Of a DNA stretch of 64,000 nt, positions 21,741 through 31,859 are shown piece by piece. Origin of the DNA: Gnetum montanum (lineage: Eukaryota > Streptophyta > Gnetopsida > Gnetales > Gnetaceae); the NCBI GenBank assembly GCA_015680685.1, contig MNCI01033300.1, forward strand, positions 175,523 to 239,522, in the 5' to 3' direction. How positions within the stretch are numbered: position 1 is the stretch's first letter; each line of letters starts with the position of its first letter. The notes beneath the pieces are model-generated. The model saw only the letters and a program-made list of their open reading frames with translations, was not told where the DNA came from and did no database searches. The translations under genes and the position numbers were made by a program.

Positions 21741-21905
21741 TTAAAATCATTATCTAGGTTGGTTATAACCACTATACAAAAAAAATGCTATACTTGACAT
21801 ATGTGTGGTAGTTACAACCACCATGGAGACTAGGAAGCTATAGCTGACAAGTGCCTAGTAGTTACAACTACAATGGTAGTTAATTGTAACTACTATAGAG
21901 AAAAT
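21741..21905. repeat. Cluster of GTAGTTACAACTAC-type palindromes upstream of the D TATA box
   Basis: Within about 165 bp are GGTTATAACCACTA, GGTAGTTACAACCACC, GTAGTTACAACTAC and GTAGTTAATTGTAACTAC, each nearly self-complementary. The same set occurs at 57261-57425 in the 5' LTR. In the U3 of the element; possibly tandem binding sites. Confidence 0.6.
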
Positions 21906-23365
21906 AGGTATGATGGCTAAATGCCCCATTTTTTCCTAAATAATAGCTCTCTCCTTTTTAAAAAAATGCATAGAACTAAATTAATTATATCAATGGTTAG
22001 ACTATCAATAATAAAAAAAAACTCTAGAGCACAAAATTTCATAAGGTCATGTCCCTCCATACACGAAATGTGCCACATTTACCAGCAAATCGCAGACCCA
22101 AACTTTAAAAATCAATTTAAACAAAATGTTTGACCACCAAAACACTCTAGCCAAAACTGCACATGTCCTCCACTACTGCTATGTCATCCATCACATTCTC
22201 TACCACCCAACTGCAAGGAGATACGTCCATATCTCTAACAAATTGCATGTTAGAAAAATTGACGCCTTATTCCTGCTCGATTTTAAGAGAAAAAAAGCAA
22301 GTGACTGCTGCAGTCTAGGGTAATGCTTCTGAAACTCTGAACATAACCTCCCTTGTAGCCACCTGTCACAATAAAAATTTATACTGCAATGCTAACAGAC
22401 ATGCCAAGGTCACCAGAGTATTATTGATAGCTGCTGAGGAGCACCTACGATCAAAGTTGAAGGTAGCCATTAGGCCATCAGCCTCTTAGTGACCTTGTTG
22501 TGCATGATGCCCTTGATTCCCTTGATGCCCTTGCCATTGTTGTCAAATGCTGAGAAACCCTTGTGCCCAAACTCTACAATCACAAAACATAACTTCAAAA
22601 ATAGCCATGATGGAGGCATGATGAAATTCGATCGCCATGCCAATATTATGGACGTCATGGTACTACTATAGATGTAAGTGGTATTAAACTCAATAGTGGT
22701 ATTGAAATCCATTGTAGTCTAGATGTGGTTAAAGATGAGGGTAGAGGTCCTATTGATGACACGTTTGCTACCACTGCAAATCAAAACCCTATCACTGTGT
22801 CTTGTCGTGTTGCCCTTTGCATCAAACTACTACCATGAATCAAAACCCTACCATTGACATTTCTTGCAGTTCTGGTATCAAGGGTAAATTTAGTAAGTCT
22901 TGACTTGAATCTAGTAGCCTATTTATTTTCATTCTTAGATTATTTGCACACTTATGTGCTCATTCCTGGTAACTAATATTTGGGTAATCCCCTATTCTAC
23001 AAATTTTAGGGCTTTTCTTCAACTTGTTTAATCAACTGTAAAATATTGTCTAGATTCAAATTTCCAAATCCACATTTGCTATTTTCAGTTATGGATTGCA
23101 CACACAACAGATCTGCTACAGGAAACTTAAATAATATGAACAACAATTTTTTATTTTTGCTTCATTCGATTCTTGCTCTTTAACTTTAATTTTTTATTTT
23201 AATGAAAGATGGGTATTGCACATCTATTTCTTATTTGGTGTCCTAAAGAATGGAACTTAAAACTAATTGTATCTCTTGAATTTTTCTTTAAAATTTGAAA
23301 CAGATCATACAATAAACAAGATTTTTTATTATGCCTGTTCTATTAAATGGTCACATGTGACAACA

Positions 23366-23398
23366 TTTCTTACCCTCCTCTTCTTTTTTTTTCTTTTT
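23366..23398 (-). promoter_or_regulatory. Polypurine tract of D
   Basis: Minus strand runs through about 33 bases that are nearly all purine (the one exception is the T in GGGTAAG), directly against the start of the 3' LTR (TGTTGTCACATG). This is the primer site for plus-strand DNA and fixes the LTR start. Confidence 0.85.
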
Positions 23399-23539
23399 GA
23401 GAATATTAGCTGAGAAATAGTAAATCTTTTTTTTTTAAGAAAAACTTTCATTAACCTTAAGGTTTAATGAAATAAAAACCTCAACCAAACCAAAAGAACT
23501 ATACATTGGAACTTGATACAAACTATTAAATGAATGAGA

Positions 23540-24060
23540 AGTGAATAGTTAGAATAACTTTCTTTGGAATCCTCTTTTCTTGAACCCTTTCATACAATAT
23601 TTTAGTTGAAACTAATGCATTGTCTTCATCTTTACTTTCTTCAACTGTTATTGTTTCCTTTGCATCCATTTCCTTTACATTTTTCTCCTTTACTGATTCC
23701 TGTGGCTTATCCCAATTAGATACTTCTGTATCTTGGGATACAAATGCCTCTCTCCAAGAATCATCTTGGTTAGAATTTTCTTGATTTTCTACTTGACTGT
23801 GACATTCATGAAATCGTCCGCAAACATTGTCTTCTATAGAAAGTCAGTAGTAACAAACATGAACTCATCGAAAAGCTAAAGTGGAAATGGACTTTCTTTT
23901 AATGCTCCATGGGCTTTTGCTTTGCAATAAACTCATAGGACATGTTCTAAGCTACATCCCATTACATATGGGATAAATGGTCTTCCCATTGCTCTCTTAC
24001 CAAGAACTATCCTTTCCTAAACCTACACTCTTGCTGGTTTTCTTTACTCATACTTTGAAT
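23540..24060 (-). pseudogene. Degenerate ORF between integrase and 3' LTR of D
   Basis: From about 24030 the minus strand encodes a frame with MGRPFIPYVMGCSLEHVL, then KAKAHGALKESPFPL and FDEFMFVTTDFL, interrupted by stops. After a frameshift near 23815 it continues as a Glu/Lys-rich segment with WREAFVSQDTEVSNWDKPQE, ending near 23540. I recognise no domain and see no membrane segment. Some Tat and Athila elements carry extra frames here, so an element accessory gene is the simplest reading. Low certainty on limits. Confidence 0.4.
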
Positions 24061-24740
24061 TGGAGAAAATGATGTAATCTTAAACAATCTGTGTCTCTTC
24101 TTATATTAGTAATCAAATTTAAAATTTTCACCAAATCTTGCTAACTAACTTTGCCACCTTTATCCATATTAATTACTTTCTAATCATTATACATATACCA
24201 ATTTAAATTTTATCATTCAGTTGTTGGAATTACTTCCCACTAAATAATTAATTAACCACCACTTCCACTTACTCATCTCAAGTAATGATTACTTTGGACA
24301 ATATGAATTTAATAATTTAACTAATATTTTTGATTAAATATCTTTAAACTCATACTTAACATGAACATATGTTAATTTTTATTTTATTTTATTTTAAAAT
24401 AATAAATTGAATTACTTAACCATACGAATAGAACATGTATGTCATGATTAAACATAACACTAATCTAATACATGCTACTACCAAGTGCATACATAATAGT
24501 TCCTAAAAAATTTTATTATTTATAATTATATATATTCAACCACCTTATACTTAAATATATTATTATACTATGTACATATATTAATTTGTATAGAAATATT
24601 TAAGTCATGGGCAACTGTCCAACATAATGTTTTATATGTAAAACATTATATGGAAACTACAAATCCATACCATCTAATGTTGATAATTTATAAGTATGTT
24701 CAAATAATAGTTTTGTAATCTAAAACAGACTAGTCCATGT
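24061..24740. other. No feature recognised
   Basis: AT-rich stretch in D between the accessory frame and the integrase C-terminus; no reading frame or motif seen. Confidence 0.4.
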
Positions 24741-25935
24741 TGGTGTGAACTTATTCAATTTCTTCATATTCCATAGCAAGACAAGATCTATTCGGAAAGT
24801 TCTTTTCAAAGCCTTTTTATCAAACCATCTTTTGACTTTTGATGTACTTTTTAATAAATTATCTTTTGCTTTATCATCTCAACTTCTCTCTTGATGAGCA
24901 AGGTCATAAAGCTTCTATCTTTATCAGCTTTCTCACTATACTTTTGTACAAAATCCAAAGCTGAACTAATAATCTTGTTTGTAATTCTTGTAGGCAAACC
25001 ATAGACAAAATTATAAGGTGATGTTCCAATAGCCTTCTTATACCTAATACGATCTATCCATAATCCAGATTGTAGATAATCAATCCAACTTCCTGAATTT
25101 CCATCCATCGATATCTTGATGTTGGAAATAAGTTTTTTATTCGTAGATTTAGCTAAACTATTTCCTTGAGGATAATAATTGGAAGAGGAAAATATAAAAA
25201 TGGATTTTTCTTATGCCCATGTTATGAATTCTTTAGACTGAAAAGCAAACCCATTATTAGATACCAATAATTCATGTAGGCCAAAACAACTTAAGATTTG
25301 ATCTTCCAAAAACTTGATTACATCTAATGTTAAACTTCTTCTTAGAGCTTTCGCTTCAAACCATTTAGTGAAGTAATCAGTAGTTATGAGAATAAACTTA
25401 TGCCTAGCTCTTGAAGAAGTAATTGTACCAATGTAATCTAAACCCCATTGTTGAAATGGTCTACAACAATTACTGGTTTTAAGGGGGCTCTGGCCTTTTT
25501 GATCTTTGGTCCATGGATTTGACATTTATAACATCTTTGTATTTTCAAAGCAATATCTTGATACATACTAAGCCAATAATATCCATATCAAAGTACATGT
25601 TGCAAGGTTGATTTAGGGGATTCATAAAATAAATTAACATGATCATGGAATTGTTCTAATAGGAGACCAATTTGATTATTATTAACACATTCCAAGAAAA
25701 ATCCTCTAAAATCCTATTTGTATACTATACCATCTTTAACTACAAATTTATGTGTTTTCTTGAAGAAAGCTCTTTTTTGACTTGTAGTTAAATTATTCAA
25801 GACTTTCCTTGTATTAAAAAACTTTAAAATTTCATCATACCAATTTCCCTCATGAGTATCAAGCACACATACTTCATTTTCTCTAACCATTAATTTGGAT
25901 AATCCCATTCCCTTAACCATTTTACATATTTTCAA
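24740..25935 (-). pseudogene. Integrase of D
   Basis: Inserts element cDNA into chromosomes. In order: a connecting segment (25714-25935, VLDTHEGNWYDEILKFF); the zinc-binding region (about 25530-25650, with YKCQIHG as the C-x2-C part); the catalytic core (25211-25525) with WGLDYIGTI carrying the first Asp; and a C-terminal part (24851-25108, IGTSPYNFVYGLPT). The second catalytic Asp is replaced by Asn in LLVSNNGFAF, a single G-to-A change. Stops and frame breaks separate the pieces, so the enzyme is dead. Confidence 0.8.
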
Positions 25936-25989
25936 TGAAAATTTAAAACCTTAAAGCTTTATAAGTCACTTTCCTCTTTTCAAGCCAAT

Positions 25990-26960
25990 TTCATTTTACA
26001 CTAAGAATTGCTTGACTACAGGTTCGATTAACATAATATGAACTAATGAACTTTCTAGACAATATTTAAAATACTAAAGTGCTTTAATGATTAAAAATGC
26101 TTATTTTTCCAAATCTAAATAATTTAGTTCAGAACCTTTCAACTAATACCCAAAAAATCCAATTGGTTCATCTTGCCCTTCATTTTTCTAAGTTAAGATA
26201 ACAATAATGGAATCATTAGAAGCAAAAGCATATAGCCAAAAATCTTCTTTTAATTTAGGTTTAATCAACTATGGAGCATCTTGAATAGCCCTTTTAATTT
26301 CTACTAAAGCTTTGTCCAATGCTAGTGTTTTCTTTACTTGAACCTCTTTCTTTAGCATCTGTATTAAACATTTAGTAATTTTGGTGAATCCAAGGATAAA
26401 TCTCTTAACAAAACTTATCTTTCTAAAGAAAGATCTAAGAGACTTTTTACTTGTAGGATGTTCAATATTCTATACTGCTTGGATTTGAGCATTATCTATA
26501 GCAATTCCTTTTTGCCAAATCACATAGCCTAATAATCTCCCAAATTTAACTCAAAATATACACTTCTTAGGGTTTAATGAAATACCATACTCATGACATT
26601 ATCAAAAACTTATTGAAGATGACCAATATGATCTTGTTTTATTTTTTAGAATATGGTAATATCATCCAAATAAACCATAACAAATTCATCAATTAGACCT
26701 TCAAAGGCTAAATCCATTGCTCTTTGGAAAGTAGCTCCAGCATTCAACAATCCAAATGGCATTCTTTAGTAAGTAAAAATTTTTCATTTGGTGATAAATA
26801 TTGTCTTATATCTATCATTTTTATCTATCATGAAATAATTATTGCCTAAAAAACCATCTAAGATAGAATATACTTGACAACCTAATACTTTAATCAACAT
26901 CTCATCAACTTATCATGAAATGATTTTGTATATCTTTTTCAATAAACAAATTTTTCTCAA
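25990..26960 (-). pseudogene. Reverse transcriptase and Ty3-type RNase H of D
   Basis: Minus strand 26960-26280 encodes the palm and thumb: [40 protein letters not shown] and the active site [10 protein letters not shown] (YLDD, near 26661-26680). The fingers segment expected before VDEMLI is missing, so roughly 50-60 residues were deleted near 26930. RNase H follows at about 26250-26000 with FASNDSIIVIL, IGFFGY and LNYLDLEK. Several stops (mostly TAG/TAA). This is the normal RT-RNase H pair; the second RNase H of the element lies upstream (27180-27654). Confidence 0.75.
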
Positions 26961-27179
26961 ACTCACGTTCATAATTGATTATCATTTTAGGAATGAAATT
27001 TGTCTTTGATTTCGACATTGTCTTAGGTATCACTTAACCTTCAAATTCTTGTTTATTTCTCATGAACCTAAGCATTTGATCATCATCTTTAAATACTTGC
27101 AAATGCTTTATATTATCTGGTACTGATGGTTGATGTTCTTCTTCAATCATTAAATGCCCATATCTTTCTATCTTTTGCA

Positions 27180-27654
27180 TATCTAATGTCGAAGTTGCTT
27201 TTGCTAAGTCATCCGCTAAATAATTACCTTCTCTAGCTATATATTCTATCTAGTAGTGCTAAAACTATTCCAACATTTTGCAAATAAGTTGTCTATAAGG
27301 TCATAAAAATGAACTTTTCACTATGTAATTACCTTTAACTTATTCACAAACTAACCTTGAATCTCCCTTTATAGTGATTACCTTGATTTCTTTTTCCAAA
27401 GTTGTTCTAATACCAATACACAAAGCTTCATATTCAACCTTGTTATTAGTACAAGGAAAAGATAGATGAATTGCCTTTAGAATTTTCGGTGAATTATTTC
27501 TCACTATAACTATTCTAGCTCCTACACCTTTAGAATTACATGAGCCATCAAAGTACAATTCCCATTTGTTCTCGTCTTTAGATTGTTCTTTTTCAAAACT
27601 ATAAGTTTCTTGGACTGTACAAATTTTGTTTTCAAAACCTCCTTTTTCAGTCAT
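27180..27654 (-). pseudogene. Archaeal-type RNase H of D, located upstream of the RT
   Basis: A second RNase H, resembling the additional domain of Tat elements. Visible catalytic landmarks: WELYFDGSCNSKGVG (first Asp, about 27526-27563), FPCTNNKVEYEALCIGI (Glu), IKGDSRLV (Asp) and REGNYLADDLAKA (last Asp, about 27200-27236). B has a matching domain (FPCTNNVVEYEGLLRG, 36561-36700), but there it follows the Ty3-type RNase H. In D it sits between protease (27670-28095) and reverse transcriptase. Stops after LVCE and within the C-terminal third break it. Confidence 0.8.
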
Positions 27655-27659
27655 TTTAA

Positions 27660-28095
27660 TTTTTCCATTTCAAGTAACATTATCAATCATCAAAGGTTCA
27701 CTATACACATATATTTGGTTCATCTCTCCTTTCCAAGGTAGCCACATGTGTGAATAGTTTGTTGATATGTAACTTGAGAAATTCTTACTCCAACTTCTAC
27801 TCAATAAGAGACTATACGAGTCCAGTATGTCTACCACTTGAATAGTCACTCTACTTTTGACATGGGGTTTAGAAGCAATTTCTAATAGAACATTTAGTAA
27901 TTGATCCACAATCTTCACTCTACTCTTATCCACTTGAATAATCTATTTATTTTATTTTTTAGGAATCAAACTAAGTTTCTTGCATATGGATAATAGCATT
28001 ATAGTAGATATGGCCCCAGAATCAACCAAACAATTGTGCTAATATTTTTCCTTTAACTTCATTATCAAAAGAAAAGGAGGAGCTTCTTTATCAGG
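27660..28095 (-). pseudogene. Protease region of D
   Basis: Minus strand contains the C-terminal protease segment VTIQVVDILDSYSLLLSRSW followed by WLPWKGEMNQIYVYSEP (27670-27933), a pattern of Ty3/gypsy proteases in which the enzyme ends in a Trp-rich segment. The active-site block should lie at about 27960-28060, where the minus strand reads LVDSGAISTIM-like residues interrupted by stops. Boundaries are approximate. Confidence 0.6.
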
Positions 28096-29590
28096 AATAC
28101 AATCATAACCAGCTTGTGATTTTTCATCATTATTAGACACATAACTTAACTCTAATTCTCTAACTCTCCTTTTGCCTTTAATAAACTCTAAAGCCTTTCT
28201 TTGTTGATCTCCTATGTGTTGTAATTGACATATACTAATATTGGCCCTGACACATTTAAGATATTCAATCAAATCATATTCTCCATCTCCAATAAAGCTT
28301 GGTTTCTTTATCCATTTATTAAAAGACTGATTTGGAGTACTTTTTTCTACTTGATCTTCTTTATTCTTATTTTTTTCTCTTCTACATGGCTCAAAAGCTT
28401 TTCTTATTTGGGTTAGCAATAATGTTTGGAGGTCTAGAAGTAGTTATTCTTTCTTTTGATTTTAAATTATATCCATTTTCCTCATTGTTATTACACTCCT
28501 CATCCAAGGATATATCCTCTTCATAACTTGAAAGAGAAGAAGTGCCACTAGACCCAAAATTAGAAGATTTGCTTACATAATGAACACTAGATAGCTCATT
28601 ATCAATTTCAATATCAAGAAAGTTAGACATAACAAGGTCACTATCATCCTCCTCTTCTATTAACTTAGTGTCTTGATATTTATGTCTTCTATTTTTCTTT
28701 TCTTCCTTGATATTAACTCTTGCCAAGGCTTTTTCTAGTTTTATTATTTTGTTAGACATATTTTGCTTTAATTTTCCTTTTTCAAATTCTCTTCCTTTAG
28801 GTTCTGGTTCTGTCTTAATATGAGATGGACTTGGTAAAGCTTTAAATTGAGCAAAATCTTGCATAGGAATCATAACTTTTTCTTCTCTTTTTTGAGTTAT
28901 AGCAATCTCTTCATGATTCAAATTTAACTATTTTTATAATTGTAGAGCCTCACTAAAGTAGTCATTTAGTGTAGTTAAGTTTAGATTTCTTCTTAATTAA
29001 ATTGAAATGTTGGGATTAACAACCTTAAGATAAGTTTCTCTAAGCATTTCATCTGATGGTCTATATTGTCTTTGAAAGAGTCCACAAATTCATTGAAATT
29101 TGATGTTAAAATCTCTAATTGATTCCTTGACTCCTTGCTTAGCTTGTATCAGCCCACAATATAATTTTTGTTGATCTAATTAATCATCAAAATTGGGCTA
29201 AGAAGAGACTTTTCATATCATTCCAACTTGTGATATTGTTGCTTGGAAAGTTTGAGTACCCAATCTGAGCCACATCCTTTAGATTTGCTACAAATAATAT
29301 ACAAGCTTGATCTTGGTGTTGAACATTTGCATGAGCTAAAGCTAACTCAAACATGTGAATATACTCGTCAGCTAAATAAGCCTTTCCAAGAATAAAAGGC
29401 TTAGGCAAATATTTATAAACTTCTTTAGGAATATCATTGTAATTTTGAAATCTTAATGATGTGATTCTTTGCCAAGTATTTTCCATCTTATTCTTTTGGA
29501 TTATTAAACTCTTATACTTCTTAGATCTTCTCTTATAAACTAAGAGACCAGATAGAAGAGGAGATCTTCTCAACCTTCTAAGCTTTAATC
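28039..29590 (-). pseudogene. gag of D
   Basis: Capsid protein gene. 29187-29573 encodes the capsid core with PKPFILGKAYLADEYIHMFE, a DVAQIGYSNFPSNNITSW segment and the ending MKSLFLAQF, the usual Retrotrans_gag finish. 28391-28921 is a Glu/Lys- and Ser-rich region (SSNFGSSGTSSLSSYEED), and 28039-28419 the gag-protease transition (FIGDGEYDLIEYLKC). I see no clear CCHC knuckle. Pieces are in different frames with stops between (for example about 28930-29180). Confidence 0.7.
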
Positions 29591-29812
29591 CACTACTTGT
29601 TCAAAACTCAAAATCTTTCTTTTCTTCTTCTTTTGATGAAGAATTAATCTTATACTCAAGAACTTCCTTTGAATCTTTAAAACCTTCCAAACTATCAATC
29701 TTGTTGGTCATGAACTAAAAATAGAACCTTATTTCTCACATCTTTAGAGTAACAAATAATTGTTGGTATGTTAAAACTATTAAGCTTATGAATGTTGATG
29801 ATAAATTTTCAA

Positions 29813-29830
29813 GCCCTTCTTCTAGTGCCA
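29813..29830 (-). promoter_or_regulatory. Primer-binding site of D
   Basis: Plus strand GCCCTTCTTCTAGTGCCA ends in the CCA of a tRNA and lies 7 bp from the inner end of the 5' LTR. It matches the B site (49392-49409, GCCCTGCTTCTAGCACCA) at 15 of 18 positions. The tRNA is not certain; a Leu tRNA is the nearest I can suggest. Confidence 0.6.
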
Positions 29831-29837
29831 AAAGAAC

Positions 29838-29933
29838 TATTGGCGACCATTTAGGACATGATCGCCAACAAGTGCCTCAAACAGGATTTAGGTGTTCATT
29901 GGTCTTTGGCAACACCAAGGCCCAGATACCTCC
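29838..29933 (-). repeat. 5' LTR of D, inner fragment, ending in the A target duplication
   Basis: Matches the left end of the 3' LTR from 20576 (TATTGGC through CCAGATACC). The last five bases (29929-29933, CCTCC) are one copy of the duplication made by element A; the LTR resumes at 56172. Confidence 0.85.
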
Positions 29934-30744
29934 TGATGAGTGGTGAGGTACCCCTACACTCAACCATACGAATATGAGCATTACAGGCTCGATCTGGTTG
30001 AACTCTCAGACGGACTAGTTATGGCATCTACACAGTTAGCCTTAGGTCGTAGTTCGCTGTCTTCCCACCTGGACTAGTATTATCTTTGTCACGTATGGTT
30101 TAGTCCAGAGTGAGGTGTATGATGGGTTTCTAACCTAGTGCTACTCCTAAAGACAATTGAAAGTAATATTATCTAAGCTAAGAGAGAAAGAGTAAGAGAA
30201 TCTAACCTAGCCTAAGTACGATGAGCATCCGTTCCTTGATTATCCGTACACATCTTGGACTTTGTGCATGACTACCACTAGGATTACCAAGCGCAGATCC
30301 TAGGTACGCTACTGGGTTACCAACTAGTCACACTTAAATGCCCGTAATCAAGTCGTACTCATTCTGCATTTTAACATGAGTTTAAGGGTGAGAGAGATTA
30401 ACTAGGAAAGTAGTAAATAACAATTAATTAAATAATTAAACTAAGTAAATGTTGCAATGATGAAGTAATCTCGATCTTTATTTCCGATCATGTGTGTGTC
30501 CAAGTACATCACACTTGAATAAAGGATGCCATATAATTACATTCACCACACTGCAGGCATACACTGGAAAATAATTCTATCTCTGGAGGGGTAAAACTAC
30601 CAGAGTTTCACTAGGGAACTAAATTTGGATAGAGAAACAATGGAGAGCCACCTCTTATTTATAGATTTGGCAGTGGGCTACGATATCATGGGTGCATCAT
30701 CATGGGTGCATTATCGTAGCTATCAACAAATTCATGACTCATCA
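29934..30744 (-). repeat. 3' LTR of A
   Basis: Starts TGATGAGTGGTGAGG and ends ATGACTCATCA; ends form an 8-bp inverted repeat (TGATGAGT/ACTCATCA). 811 bp, shorter than the right LTR because about 60 bp of the GATATCGC-rich U3 is missing. TATA box at 30655-30664. Confidence 0.9.
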
Positions 30745-30927
30745 TACCTACATGACTAAATGAAAACTTGTCCTCAAGTTAAAGTGAGAACAAGCTCCAT
30801 TGATTACATAGTGGATAGGTATGGGATTACTGACTAGCTAGAATGGATTCATGTCGTAGTGTGTAGTCAGAACAAAATTAAGACACAACACAAAAGAAAA
30901 TCCTATTATTAAAAAATTGGATGGAAC
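30745..30927 (-). promoter_or_regulatory. 3' end of A before the LTR, with TTGAGGACAAG motif
   Basis: Minus strand contains TTGAGGACAAGTTTTCATTT about 15 bp before the LTR, resembling the GAGGACAAG block often found just before the 3' LTR of plant gypsy elements. The purine tract proper (GTAGGTA) is weak. Confidence 0.45.
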
Positions 30928-31695
30928 TCATGTAGTTCTTGGTGGTGGTGGCTCCTCCATGGGTGTCTTTCCTTTTTCTTGCGCTCCAAGTCTTGGGATT
31001 TGATGACATTGAAGTATGGCCTTGATTTTCTCCTCTTGTAAGGCCTTGAGTGCCTTAGCATGCATGTAAGTTTGTGCTTGTGCCATAGAGGCATCCCAGT
31101 CAGCCTTCTTTTTTTCTTCTGCCACCCTTTTATTCTCTATCAATAGTTTATTAAGTTGCTCGATTCTGAAAGTGTCCAACTGGTTCTAAGCAACTTTTGG
31201 CCCTATATTCAGAAGGTCTAATACTTCTGAAATGGCTTGAATAGAGAAGTTAACAATAACACCACAATTGTTAACCATGGTGCCTTCTTCTTTATTTTGC
31301 CAAAATTGGTACGTTTCCCCTAAGTACCAGGCACTGCTTTCAGAGAGGGTAGGCCATAATGGGGATCCTTTGAGGTGATTCCTAATGGCCACCAGAGCAA
31401 ATTCTGTGAAAGGTCCAAAGTTTAATTCCATTATCACTACAGTGACTATGGACCTTTCATGGATGATCTGAACATAATCCTAGGTCAGCATGAGATATCG
31501 TCCCTGTTCAAACACTGTAGTAGCTCCTCTTTTCACCTACCTAGATTGTATAGTAGTAGGGTCTTCTTGATGGATACTAAATGATTGTTCCTCCTGCTCT
31601 ACATCTTGTTCGGCAGGAACTTGTCCTTCACCTCTCCTAGGTTGTTTTATCACACCTTGAGCAGGACCTTCCTATTGTTTGCATTTTGGGGCCAT
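30928..31695 (-). pseudogene. Met-Ala-Pro ORF of the Athila-like family, 256 codons with four TAG stops
   Basis: One frame runs from ATG (31695) to a terminal stop, interrupted only by TAG codons: after MAPKCKQ, after TIQSR, before DYVQIIHERS and after NIGPKVA. The start is Gln/Glu-rich. The middle has a hydrophobic/aromatic segment (IRNHLKGSPLWPTLSES, YLGETYQFWQNKEEGTM, GVIVNFSIQAISEVLDL). The C-terminal third is a probable coiled coil (IEQLNKLLIENKRVAEEKKK) ending in Pro (EEPPPPRTT). No signal peptide or membrane segment, so not an obvious envelope. The GVIVNFSIQAIS part recalls the plant transposon-protein domain, weakly. C3 has the start of the same ORF at 19379. Function unknown. Confidence 0.6.
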
Positions 31696-31854
31696 CTACA
31701 ATCACACGGGACCAATCATTAGTAAGGTTGTTACCAAAGTTAGGTTATACCTTATTGCTTACCTTAATAGATTTACTTTATTTCTGTGTGATGTTAATTA
31801 TTGGAAGAACCATGTCCCTGAAAGATTATAATGTTAGTCCTTTTTGCTTAGGTG
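31696..31854 (-). other. Short noncoding stretch of A left of the B insertion
   Basis: Leader of the Met-Ala-Pro ORF; continues at 51179 across element B. Nothing further recognised. Confidence 0.4.
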
Positions 31855-31859
31855 GTTTC
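31855..31859. repeat. Target-site duplication of element B (GTTTC; partner at 51174-51178)
   Basis: GTTTC directly precedes the left LTR (TGTACTATCC) and directly follows the right LTR (…GTGTTTCA). Confidence 0.9.

Larger units (their letters stand above)
20576..23365 (-). repeat. 3' LTR of D
   Basis: Aligned by eye with the 5' LTR (29838-29928 plus 56172-58843) over its whole length. Minus strand begins TGTTGTCACATG and ends GCCAATA, so the inner end is TA rather than CA in both copies. Near this end is an inverted repeat, TTGGCAA/TCGCCAA-like, around 20579-20607. It also preserves the empty target of element A: AGATACCTTCAAATAGAC at 20664-20681, where the 5' LTR has CCTCC duplicated around A. 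Confidence 0.9.

Noticed and set aside
22126-22323. Plus-strand 65-codon frame conserved at 57666-57863
   Set aside because: Both copies lie in D LTRs, so similarity reflects LTR duplication, not gene conservation.
30928-31695. Env-like glycoprotein
   Set aside because: No signal peptide, membrane segment or cysteine pattern; a coiled-coil and Pro tail instead.
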